Source: Candidatus Zhuqueibacterota bacterium (GTDB lineage Bacteria; BS750m-G25). Taken from it: 14,793 bases of DNA. Location: contig JADHWK010000052.1 of assembly GCA_016783505.1 (NCBI GenBank), positions 1 to 14,793 on the forward strand, given 5' to 3'. Of the stretch, positions 6,238 to 13,912 are shown one piece after another. The translations under genes and the position numbers were made by a program. Below the pieces are notes generated by a model. That model saw nothing but the letters and a program-made list of their open reading frames with translations, was not told the origin of the DNA and searched no databases. The stretch's first letter is position 1. The number at the start of each line of letters is the position of its first letter.

Positions 6238-8103
6238 ATGTCAAGACTTAATAGCATAAAAGAGCTAGATAAATTGAGCAAGGAGATTCTTAGCGGCAAG
6301 GACCCCAAGAGGAAGTGTATTACTGTCTGTGGTGGTACAGGTTGTATTGCATATGGAAGCCCGAATGTTGTGGACGCTTTTAAGAAAGAATTGAAGCAAC
6401 AAAAGCTTGAAGATAAGGTGGACATCCTGGTAACTGGTTGTCACGGATTCTGCGAAAGAGGTCCTTTAGTTGTAATTCGTCCTGAAGGAATCTTCTACCA
6501 AAGAATAAAGCCCGAGAATATTCATGAGATTATCAAAGATACGGTAATTGATGGCAAGATTCTCGATCATCTTCTCTATACTGATCCCATAACTGGCGAG
6601 AAAATTGTTTACGAGCATGAAGTACCGTTTTACAAGAAGCAAGTACGACTTGTCTTTGGCAACAACGGATTTATCGAACCCACGAGTATCACTGACTATA
6701 TTGGGATCGGTGGGTATAGCGCCCTTGCAAAAGTGCTCTCAGGTATGACCCCTGAGAAAGTAATTGATATTGTAAAAAAATCTGGACTCAGAGGACGGGG
6801 AGGGGGCGGTTTCCCAACAGGTGTCAAATGGGAGTCATGTCGAAAAGCAGAGGGCGATGTTAGATATGTCCTATGCAATGCCGACGAGGGAGATCCTGGG
6901 GCCTATATGGATAGAAGTGTATTAGAGGGAAATCCTCACTCTGTTTTAGAAGGAATGATTATAGGAGCGTATGCTATTGGCTCACATGAAGGATATATCT
7001 ATGTCCGACAGGAGTATCCATTAGCCGTAAAACACTTTGGAATTGCACTGGAGAAGACTCGTGAATATGGACTCCTGGGAAAGAATATATTGGGTTCAGG
7101 TTTTGATTTCGATATTACGATAAATAGGGGCGGTGGTGCCTTTGTCTGTGGTGAATCAACAGCTCTTATGGCATCTATTGAGGGGAATCCAGGCGAACCG
7201 AGAGCGAAGCATGTCCATACTGTTGAAAAAGGACTATGGGATAGGCCGAGTAACCTTAATAATGTAGAGACCTGGGCCAATGTGCCACTTATCATTAATA
7301 AAGGTTGGGAGTGGTATTCCAAAATTGGAACAGAAAAGAGCAAGGGAACAAAAATATTTTCTCTTGTGGGTAAAGTTAATAATACTGGGTTAGTAGAAAT
7401 TCCGATGGGCATGACCTTGCGAGAAGTCGTGTATGACATAGGAGGAGGAATAAGAGGAGGGAAGAACTTTAAGGCAGTTCAAACTGGCGGCCCATCTGGA
7501 GGCGTAATACCCGAGAGTCTTCTTGACCTTCCAGTTGACTTTGAACGCCTCACAGAAGCTGGGAGTATGATGGGCTCAGGTGGAATGATAGTGATGGATG
7601 ATAGTAACTGTATGGTGGATATTGCCAAATACTTTATCAATTTTCTAAAGGATGAATCCTGCGGCAAATGTACCCCTTGCCGCCAAGGGCTAATACAAAT
7701 GCACCAAATTCTAACGGATATTTGTCAAGGCCAAGGCGTAATAGAGGATTTGGCACTCCTTGATAAGCTGTGTTGGATTGTCAGTGAAACTTCCCTGTGT
7801 CAACTGGGTGCCACTGCTCCAAATCCAGTATTAACTACTATAAGATATTTCAGGGATGAATACCAGGCCCACATCATTGACCGGAAATGTCCGGGCGGGG
7901 TCTGTAAGGAGTTGATTCATTATTTTGTGGATGAAGAGAGATGCGTTAGCTTAGGTCACGGATGTGGAGCATGCCGGAGGAGTTGTCCCCAGCAAGCTAT
8001 CAGTGGGGAGAAGAACCAACTCCACCGTATTGACCAAAACAAATGTAACAAATGTGGAATTTGTTTGGATACTTGCAAATTTGAAGCGATTATTCTGGAA
8101 TAG
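6238..8103 (+). CDS. NuoF/HydB-like NADH-oxidizing FMN subunit with extra ferredoxin domains
   Basis: The 621 residues comprise, in order: an N-terminal thioredoxin-fold [2Fe-2S] domain (C31-x4-C36, C68-x3-C72); the FMN/NADH-binding core (GLRGRGGGGFPTG at 183-195, then NADEGDPGA); a SLBB region; the NuoF [4Fe-4S] site (C475/478/481 and C521); and a C-terminal two-cluster ferredoxin. This is the long architecture of bifurcating hydrogenase and related flavoenzyme B subunits, not the shorter complex I NuoF. It oxidizes NADH or reduces NAD+ at FMN. The first C-terminal ferredoxin motif is stretched (C569-x6-C576-x2-C579-x3-C583-P). GGAG 5 bases before the ATG sets the start. Codons look more A+T-rich than in the HdrA-derived parts of its neighbours. 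Confidence 0.92.
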   Translation: MSRLNSIKELDKLSKEILSGKDPKRKCITVCGGTGCIAYGSPNVVDAFKKELKQQKLEDKVDILVTGCHGFCERGPLVVIRPEGIFYQRIKPENIHEIIKDTVIDGKILDHLLYTDPITGEKIVYEHEVPFYKKQVRLVFGNNGFIEPTSITDYIGIGGYSALAKVLSGMTPEKVIDIVKKSGLRGRGGGGFPTGVKWESCRKAEGDVRYVLCNADEGDPGAYMDRSVLEGNPHSVLEGMIIGAYAIGSHEGYIYVRQEYPLAVKHFGIALEKTREYGLLGKNILGSGFDFDITINRGGGAFVCGESTALMASIEGNPGEPRAKHVHTVEKGLWDRPSNLNNVETWANVPLIINKGWEWYSKIGTEKSKGTKIFSLVGKVNNTGLVEIPMGMTLREVVYDIGGGIRGGKNFKAVQTGGPSGGVIPESLLDLPVDFERLTEAGSMMGSGGMIVMDDSNCMVDIAKYFINFLKDESCGKCTPCRQGLIQMHQILTDICQGQGVIEDLALLDKLCWIVSETSLCQLGATAPNPVLTTIRYFRDEYQAHIIDRKCPGGVCKELIHYFVDEERCVSLGHGCGACRRSCPQQAISGEKNQLHRIDQNKCNKCGICLDTCKFEAIILE

Positions 8104-8120
8104 GAGAAAGGGGAATTCAA

Positions 8121-9890
8121 GTGGGAACGTTCGTCATTGATGGGCAGGAGGTCCAGGCTGATCCGAACAAAACGGTATTAGAAATTGCTCAAGAGCTTGG
8201 CCTAAATATCCCAACGCTCTGTTACCATAAATCACTCTCTCCATACGGAGCCTGTCGGATCTGCACAGTTGAGATCATCTGGGGAAAAAGATCACGTCTC
8301 ATCACTGCTTGTACCTACCCCGCTTGGGAGGGGATGGAGGTTAAGACAAATTCAGAGAAGGTGATAAGAGCCCGGAAGTTGTTATTGGAACTGAAGCTTG
8401 CCGAAGCGCCGGGTTCACCGGAGATCAAGAAACTGGCACATGAATATGGTGTTGAAAAGACGGAATTCAAGGTTGTCGGAGATGAGGATAACAGATGCAT
8501 CATGTGCGGCTTGTGTGTGCGCATCTGTGAAGATGTTATGGGTATAGGTGCAATTGGGTTTAAAAATCGTGGAGATCGTCGGGAAATTACCCCCCCACTT
8601 GAGGAGTATTCCGATGTTTGTTCTACCTGTGGAGCCTGCGTTTATGTTTGTCCCACTGGAGCGATTAAACTCGAAGAGTTCACTGACAGAAAACCGATTC
8701 CAATCCCCTCTGAATTCGACGCGGGATTAACCTCAAGACCATGTATTTACACGCCATTCCCCCAAGCTGTGCCAAATAAGCCGGTCATAGATAGGGAAAA
8801 CTGCATGTTCTTTAAAACGGGGGACTGTAGAATCTGCGAATCGGTGTGTCAGCCTCAGGCAATAAAGTATGATCAAGAGGATATAATCATTGAGGAGGAG
8901 GTGGGGGCCGTGGTGGTGGCCACCGGTTTTGATCTTTATCCTATGATAAAGCTGGGCGAATACGGGGGTGGAAAGATCAAAAATGTCATTGACGGATTGG
9001 CCTTTGAGAGGATGCTCTCAGCTTCAGGACCCACTCAAGGCGAGGTCAGAAGGCCTTCTGACGGGGTGGTTCCCAAGGAGGTGGTATTCATCCAGTGCGC
9101 TGGTTCCCGGGATCCGGAGCAGAACCTGCCCTATTGTTCCAAGATCTGTTGTATGTACACCACCAAACACGCCATGCTCTACAAACATCGGGTCCCTGAT
9201 GGTCAGCCCTACGTATTCTACATTGACATGCGAACCGGGGGGAAGGGGTATGAGGAGTTCTACCAGCGGGCCATTGATGAGGATGATGTGGTTTTCCTCA
9301 GGGGCAAGGTGTCCAAGATATACGAGGAGGATGGTAAAGTAGTCGTCTGGGGGGCGGATACCCTGACCGGGAAAAAAGTAGAGATCAGGGCCGATATGGC
9401 AGTTTTGGCCATGGGGATCGTCCCTAGTGAAGGCACCGATGAACTTGTTAGAAAATTAAAGATCGGCTGCGGCGATGGAGGATTTTTAACGGAAGCCCAT
9501 CCCAAACTGCGCCCGGTGGAAAGCATGTCCGCCGGTTTCTTCCTGGCCGGTTGCGCCCAGGCACCCAAAGACATCCCCGAGGTAGTGGCCCAGGCCAGCG
9601 GAGCCGCCAGCAAGGTAGCCGCTCTCTTTTCGCAGGAAAGGCTATATCACGAACCTATTGTGGCGGTAGTTGATGAGGACATCTGCAGCGGTTGTAAGAT
9701 TTGTATTCCTATGTGTCCTTACGAAGCCAGAGAATTTGATGAGGAGAAAAAGATAGTTAGTGTCAAGGAGGTGCTGTGTGAGGGATGCGGAGCCTGTGTG
9801 GCGGCCTGTCCCTCTGGAGCCACCCAGCAGAGAAACTTGCGGGATGATCAGATATTCAAGATGATAGAAGCCGGGGTGGAGGTGACCTGA
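8121..9890 (+). CDS. Fusion: NuoG-like N-terminal iron-sulfur module + C-terminal half of HdrA
   Basis: Residues 1-190 resemble the NuoG/HydA N-terminus: plant-type [2Fe-2S] (C34, C45, C48, C64) and two [4Fe-4S] motifs (C126/129/132/136 and C167/170/173/177). From about 196 (SEFDAGL...YTPFPQAVPNK) the protein is the second part of HdrA: the C228-x7-C236-x2-C239-x3-C243 cluster, the FAD-domain strand VVVATGFDLYP, Q-C-A-G-S-R and Y-C-S-K-I-C-C at 325-344, the FAD-closing motif FFLAGCAQAPKDI, and two terminal ferredoxins (C522/525/528/532, C553/556/559/563). No H-cluster or molybdopterin domain follows, so it is neither a hydrogenase nor a formate dehydrogenase. The start is GTG, about 7 bases after a GGGG run. 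It is the last gene of the operon. Confidence 0.88.
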   Translation: MGTFVIDGQEVQADPNKTVLEIAQELGLNIPTLCYHKSLSPYGACRICTVEIIWGKRSRLITACTYPAWEGMEVKTNSEKVIRARKLLLELKLAEAPGSPEIKKLAHEYGVEKTEFKVVGDEDNRCIMCGLCVRICEDVMGIGAIGFKNRGDRREITPPLEEYSDVCSTCGACVYVCPTGAIKLEEFTDRKPIPIPSEFDAGLTSRPCIYTPFPQAVPNKPVIDRENCMFFKTGDCRICESVCQPQAIKYDQEDIIIEEEVGAVVVATGFDLYPMIKLGEYGGGKIKNVIDGLAFERMLSASGPTQGEVRRPSDGVVPKEVVFIQCAGSRDPEQNLPYCSKICCMYTTKHAMLYKHRVPDGQPYVFYIDMRTGGKGYEEFYQRAIDEDDVVFLRGKVSKIYEEDGKVVVWGADTLTGKKVEIRADMAVLAMGIVPSEGTDELVRKLKIGCGDGGFLTEAHPKLRPVESMSAGFFLAGCAQAPKDIPEVVAQASGAASKVAALFSQERLYHEPIVAVVDEDICSGCKICIPMCPYEAREFDEEKKIVSVKEVLCEGCGACVAACPSGATQQRNLRDDQIFKMIEAGVEVT

Positions 9891-9938
9891 TAATATTGAT
9901 CTTTAGGATCTGAAGGACTGGATCGGACAATTGAAGAA

Positions 9939-9993
9939 GGAAAGTCGGAAAGTCATGTTCCGAGACTTGGGGATCGGTATATTTCCGACTTTC
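9939..9993. repeat. 12-bp perfect inverted repeat with an internal tandem 8-mer
   Basis: GAAAGTCGGAAA (9940-9951) and TTTCCGACTTTC (9982-9993) are exact complements around a 30-base spacer. The left arm also contains GGAAAGTC twice in tandem (9939-9954). It sits in the 133-base gap between the hdr-nuo operon and the sensor kinase. It could end the operon transcript, but no U-run follows the stem. It could also be a regulator-binding site or a small dispersed repeat. Confidence 0.55.
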
Positions 9994-10023
9994 TACTTAT
10001 ATTAGTTTAGAATTAAATACGCA

Positions 10024-11955
10024 ATGAGACTCACATTACGGACAAAGTTAATCATTAGTTTTTTAGTCGTCGTCCTTATCACCGGTTTTTTTGCCACCTG
10101 GGTGGGGGTGCGCTTGATTGGATCTGGGATTATACGGCAAGCCCAGGATAAGGTGAGGGTTGATCTCAATTCTGCAAGACATATATACCAAGATAAATTA
10201 GAAGAAGTAAAGTATGTTGTCCGTTTCAATGTTAATAGATTTTTTATAAGGGATGTTCTTTTAGGTGGTGATATAGAATTTTTGCAAGATGAGTTGAGAA
10301 GGATTAGAGAAAGAGAAGCATTAGATGTTCTTACGGCTACCGATAAAAATGGAATTGTTGTTTTTAGAGCCAAGAACCCTGCGGTCTATGGGGATAGCCA
10401 AGCTGGGGATGAAGTGGTAAACTTTACCCTTTCTAATAGGGAAGTTGTGGCATCAACGGTGATCGTTAGCCGGGAGGAATTATTAAAAGAAGGGAACGAT
10501 CTTGCTGAGAGAGCCCATATAAAGTTAATCCCCACACCCAGGGCCAAGCCGAGGCCGGAAGGTGTGGAGACTTCCGGAATGATGATCAAGGCGGCGGCCC
10601 CTGTTTTCGACTATGGTGGTAATTTGTTAGGGGTTTTATACGGGGGTAAATTGCTCAACAGGGATTATGAAATTGTGGATGAAGTGAAGGAAACAGTCTA
10701 TCAGGGTCAGACCTATAAAGGAAAGGACATGGGGACGGCGACTATTTTTCAGGGGGACCTGCGAATTTCCACAAACGTCAAAAGGAAGGATGGCAGTAGG
10801 GCTATCGGAACCCGGGTATCCGAGGAAGTCAATAATCAAGTATTAGTTAAGGGATTGCCGTGGATCGAGAGGGCGTTTGTGGTCAACGATTGGTACATCA
10901 CTGCATATGAACCGATAAGGAATATCCGAGGAAACATTATTGGAATCCTATACGTAGGAATTCTTGAAGGGAAATTCGTGGATATGAGAAGGAGGACGAT
11001 GTGGATGTTTTTAGGTATAACCTTTGCTGGTATAATGGTTGCTACGATTGCTTCATACTTTCTGGCCAACGGGGTATTGAAGCCCATCAAGCATTTAGTT
11101 TGGGCCTCTAAACAAATTGCCGGGGGGGATTTGACCTACAGGGTAAAGCTCAAAACAAAGGGTGAAATTGGCGAGTTGGGTGAAGCATTTAATTTCATGG
11201 CCTCATCCCTTAAGGATAGGGATGAGCAGTTAAAGGAGAGGGCTAAACAGACCATAATGAAGTCCGAAAGGTTAGCCACCCTGGGGAAGTTGGCGGCGGG
11301 GGTGGCTCACGAGATTAATAATCCAATTAGTGGCATTTTAACCTATATTAAGTTGCTTTCTAAGAAATTAGAGAAAGGAGAGGATACTTCTGAATTTAAG
11401 CGTTACTTAACAATAATGGAGCGGGAAACAGCGCGAGTTGGCCGGACAGTTAAGAATTTGCTCGATTTCTCCCGAAAACAGGAACCTGATATAACCTCCA
11501 TTGACATTAATGAGGTAATAGAACAGAGTCTTCTCCTCCTAAATAAATCATTTACGATAGGAAATATAGATGTTAAGCGTGAAAGTATGGGTCATATACC
11601 AAAGATATTGGGTGACTTCGGTCAGCTCCAACAAGTTTTTATAAATCTCGTTCTTAATTCTATGCAGGCCATGAAAGAGGGTGGAAGGCTCCAAATAAAA
11701 ATCCGATCCGAAGAAAGTTCAGGAAGATTGTGTTTTGTTAGAATAGAGGTTTCTGATAATGGTTGTGGTATACCAAAGCGCAATATACCCAAGATTTTTG
11801 ATCCGTTCTTTACAACAAAGGGTGGGAAAGATGGTATTGGTTTAGGACTTGGACTTTCTATTGTTCAAAGCATTATTAATGCACATAACGGGCATATCCA
11901 TGTAGAAAGTAAAGTAAAAGAGGGAACCACTTTTACTGTTTGGTTACCTATTTGA
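10024..11955 (+). CDS. Membrane sensor histidine kinase with double-Cache domain, HAMP and HisKA/HATPase
   Basis: The 643-residue kinase has a first membrane helix (about 8-32) and a large extracytoplasmic region of about 290 residues that resembles a Cache_3-Cache_2 double-Cache ligand sensor (APVFDYGGNLLGVLYGG and YEPIRNIRGNIIGILYVG repeats). A second helix (about 327-348), a HAMP linker and a HisKA domain follow, with phospho-acceptor H429 in the AHEINNP motif. The HATPase domain carries N-box NLVLNSMQAM, DNGCGIP and GLGLGLSI. Double-Cache kinases bind small molecules such as carboxylates or amino acids; the ligand here is unknown. There is no clear Shine-Dalgarno before the ATG. Its TGA overlaps the next gene's ATG, so the cognate regulator is almost certainly the response regulator two genes on. 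Confidence 0.93.
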   Translation: MRLTLRTKLIISFLVVVLITGFFATWVGVRLIGSGIIRQAQDKVRVDLNSARHIYQDKLEEVKYVVRFNVNRFFIRDVLLGGDIEFLQDELRRIREREALDVLTATDKNGIVVFRAKNPAVYGDSQAGDEVVNFTLSNREVVASTVIVSREELLKEGNDLAERAHIKLIPTPRAKPRPEGVETSGMMIKAAAPVFDYGGNLLGVLYGGKLLNRDYEIVDEVKETVYQGQTYKGKDMGTATIFQGDLRISTNVKRKDGSRAIGTRVSEEVNNQVLVKGLPWIERAFVVNDWYITAYEPIRNIRGNIIGILYVGILEGKFVDMRRRTMWMFLGITFAGIMVATIASYFLANGVLKPIKHLVWASKQIAGGDLTYRVKLKTKGEIGELGEAFNFMASSLKDRDEQLKERAKQTIMKSERLATLGKLAAGVAHEINNPISGILTYIKLLSKKLEKGEDTSEFKRYLTIMERETARVGRTVKNLLDFSRKQEPDITSIDINEVIEQSLLLLNKSFTIGNIDVKRESMGHIPKILGDFGQLQQVFINLVLNSMQAMKEGGRLQIKIRSEESSGRLCFVRIEVSDNGCGIPKRNIPKIFDPFFTTKGGKDGIGLGLGLSIVQSIINAHNGHIHVESKVKEGTTFTVWLPI

Positions 11956-12497
11956 TGGAAAAGAATCCTATTTATGTTATATCAATCGGTGAGATTGAGC
12001 AAACGATTTTAGATTTTTTGTCGCGGAGAATAGAGTTGAGATTTAATTGTCCTTCCATTATCTTAGAGAGTATAGAAAAACCTCATTATGCTTTTGATAA
12101 TAAGAGAAATCAATTTTTTTCAAGCAGGATTCTAAAGGAATTAATACATATTATCCCCCTTGATGCATTAAAAATATTGGGGATTACTTGGGTTGATTTG
12201 TATATTCCTGTTTTAACCTTTGTTTTTGGACAAGCTCAGCTTGGTGGGAAAGCGGCTTTAATCTCACTTCACCGTTTATCCCCGAAATATTACGGTTCAA
12301 CAGCGAATAACTCTCTACTTCTGGAGAGAGCCGCTAAGGAAATAGTCCACGAGCTTGGCCATACATTTAGGTTAACCCATTGTCGGGATAAAATGTGTGT
12401 AATGCATTTTTCTGCTTCTATAAGAAATATAGATGTAAAAGGGGATATTTTTTGTGACAGTTGCTTAAAGATATTAGAATCGAGGAAAAAGAAATGA
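11955..12497 (+). CDS. Archaemetzincin-family zinc metalloprotease, Gly-to-Arg in zinc motif
   Basis: The 180-residue protein fits bacterial/archaeal archaemetzincins in length and C-terminal motif: H132-E-x2-H136-x5-H142-C143-x4-C148-x-M150 and a final C167-x2-C170. The first two His and H142 would bind the catalytic zinc, E133 is the base, and the four Cys hold the second structural zinc typical of the family. The family consensus has Gly three residues after the second His (HExxHxxG); here it is Arg139 (codon AGG, 12369-12371). The ATG at 11955 overlaps the kinase TGA (TGATG), so it is chosen over the in-frame TTG at 11940. The stop overlaps the regulator start. There is no signal peptide, so it is cytoplasmic. 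Physiological substrates of archaemetzincins are largely unknown. Confidence 0.88.
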   Translation: MEKNPIYVISIGEIEQTILDFLSRRIELRFNCPSIILESIEKPHYAFDNKRNQFFSSRILKELIHIIPLDALKILGITWVDLYIPVLTFVFGQAQLGGKAALISLHRLSPKYYGSTANNSLLLERAAKEIVHELGHTFRLTHCRDKMCVMHFSASIRNIDVKGDIFCDSCLKILESRKKK

Positions 12498-13855
12498 GAA
12501 TTAGAGAGACAACCCGTATTTTGGTAGTTGACGATGAATTGATTATGAGGGAATCATTGTCTGATTGGTTAAGAGAAGATGGGTATGGAGTAGAAGCAGT
12601 AGATAATGGATACAAGGCTTTGGAGAAAGTCAAAAAGGAGCGTTGGGATATATTGCTTGTTGATTTAAAAATGCCTGGAATAGATGGCATTGAGGTAATG
12701 CAAAGGGTGAAGAAAATAAATAAGGGTCTCCCCGTTGTCATAATAACTGCATATGCAACTGTTGACACTGCAGTTAAAGCGATCAAGGAGGGAGCTTATG
12801 ATTATATTGTTAAGCCATTTAATCCTGAGGAAATAGGACTTATCATTAGGAATATAATTGCACATCAAAACTTAATCAAAGAGAATATATACCTACGCCA
12901 GGAACTAAAAAAAAGATACGAGTTTAAAGACATTATCGGCAAGAGCCATAAGATGCAGGATGTTCTTGAAATGATTAAGACTGTTGCAAAAAGCAACACA
13001 ACCGTATTGATTGAGGGAGAAAGCGGTACTGGTAAGGAACTCGTTGCGAGGGCAATACACTCATTGAGTTTAAGAAATAAGGAACCATTCGTTGCTGTAT
13101 CCTGTGCTGCCTTGCCTGAAACTTTGTTAGAATCAGAATTGTTTGGATATGAAAAGGGTGCTTTTACAGGAGCAGTAGCAACAAGAATAGGAAATTTTGA
13201 GCTTGCGGATAATGGAACACTATTTTTGGATGAGGTTGGCGATACTAGTCTAAAGACGCAAGCAGATTTGTTGAGAGTTTTGGAGGAAAAAGAGTTCAGA
13301 AGGGTTGGTGGCACAAAATTAATTGAAGTTGATGTAAGAATTATTTCAGCTACTAATAGAAATTTAAAAAAATTAATAAATGAAGATAAATTTAGGGAAG
13401 ATTTATACTATAGGTTGAATGTTGTTTCTATTCATGTTCCTCCATTAAGAGAAAGAAAGGAAGACATACCTCTATTTGCTGAACACTTTTTAAAGAAGTA
13501 TTCAATTGAAAATAAAAAAGATGTAGAATGGATAGAAGAAGATGCTTTAAGCCTACTAATGAAATATGATTGGCCTGGTAATGTAAGGGAACTTGAGAAT
13601 GTGATAGAAAGAGCAGTTGTATTGGTAAAGCGAAATTTTATTGGCGTAGATGAGCTGCCGACATTTGTAAAAATAGCGGAAAAAGAAGAGTTTAAACCTT
13701 CGCTAAACAGGCCATTAAAGGAAATTGAGCGCGAGTATATATTTTGGGTTCTTAAAGCTAATCAATGGAAGATAAAGAAAGTCGCCACTATCTTAGGGAT
13801 AGATCGTACCACTCTCTATAATAAAGTAAAAAAATATAATCTCAAACAGAATTAA
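12494..13855 (+). CDS. NtrC-family sigma54-dependent response regulator
   Basis: The 453-residue protein has a receiver domain (1 to about 120, with the D-D-E acidic pocket, phospho-acceptor D57 in VDLKMPG and the conserved K in IVKPF). An AAA+ sigma54 activator domain follows (Walker A GESGTGKE at 175-182, GAFTGA loop at 222-227, Walker B GTLFLDE). A Fis-type helix-turn-helix closes it (KKVATILGIDRTTLYNKVKKY). The complete GAFTGA loop means it can contact sigma54 RNA polymerase. Its ATG shares ATGA with the archaemetzincin stop, and GAGG lies 8 bases upstream, so it is preferred to the TTG at 12461. No convincing -24/-12 sigma54 promoter is seen in this window, so its targets lie elsewhere or are not recognizable here. 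Confidence 0.95.
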   Translation: MRIRETTRILVVDDELIMRESLSDWLREDGYGVEAVDNGYKALEKVKKERWDILLVDLKMPGIDGIEVMQRVKKINKGLPVVIITAYATVDTAVKAIKEGAYDYIVKPFNPEEIGLIIRNIIAHQNLIKENIYLRQELKKRYEFKDIIGKSHKMQDVLEMIKTVAKSNTTVLIEGESGTGKELVARAIHSLSLRNKEPFVAVSCAALPETLLESELFGYEKGAFTGAVATRIGNFELADNGTLFLDEVGDTSLKTQADLLRVLEEKEFRRVGGTKLIEVDVRIISATNRNLKKLINEDKFREDLYYRLNVVSIHVPPLRERKEDIPLFAEHFLKKYSIENKKDVEWIEEDALSLLMKYDWPGNVRELENVIERAVVLVKRNFIGVDELPTFVKIAEKEEFKPSLNRPLKEIEREYIFWVLKANQWKIKKVATILGIDRTTLYNKVKKYNLKQN

Positions 13856-13865
13856 TCTACCATAA

Positions 13866-13903
13866 AGTTGAATATTTCAACTCAAAGTAGAAATTTTCTA
13901 CTT
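13866..13903. terminator. Two tandem hairpins between convergent genes
   Basis: AGTTGAA-TAT-TTCAACT (13866-13882) is followed by AAGTAGAA-ATT-TTCTACTT (13885-13903). Both are perfect stems with 3-base loops, in the 57-base gap between the converging response regulator and H-like genes. They are AT-rich with no long U tail, so they are likely weak bidirectional terminators. Confidence 0.55.
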
Positions 13904-13912
13904 CTTAATTCC

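Noticed and set aside
5650-8720. The split hdrA as an assembly error or frameshift
   Set aside because: All three genes are intact, each has its own ribosome-binding signal, and each junction lies inside an open frame between complete domains. A chimeric join would be unlikely to place both junctions so neatly.
4884-9890. Complex I, [FeFe]-hydrogenase or formate dehydrogenase operon
   Set aside because: NuoE-, NuoF- and NuoG-like parts are present, but there are no membrane subunits, no H-cluster domain and no molybdopterin domain. The last gene continues into HdrA.
13866-13903. CRISPR-like or mobile repeat
   Set aside because: The two short palindromes differ from each other and have no spacers or transposase nearby; they fit convergent terminators.
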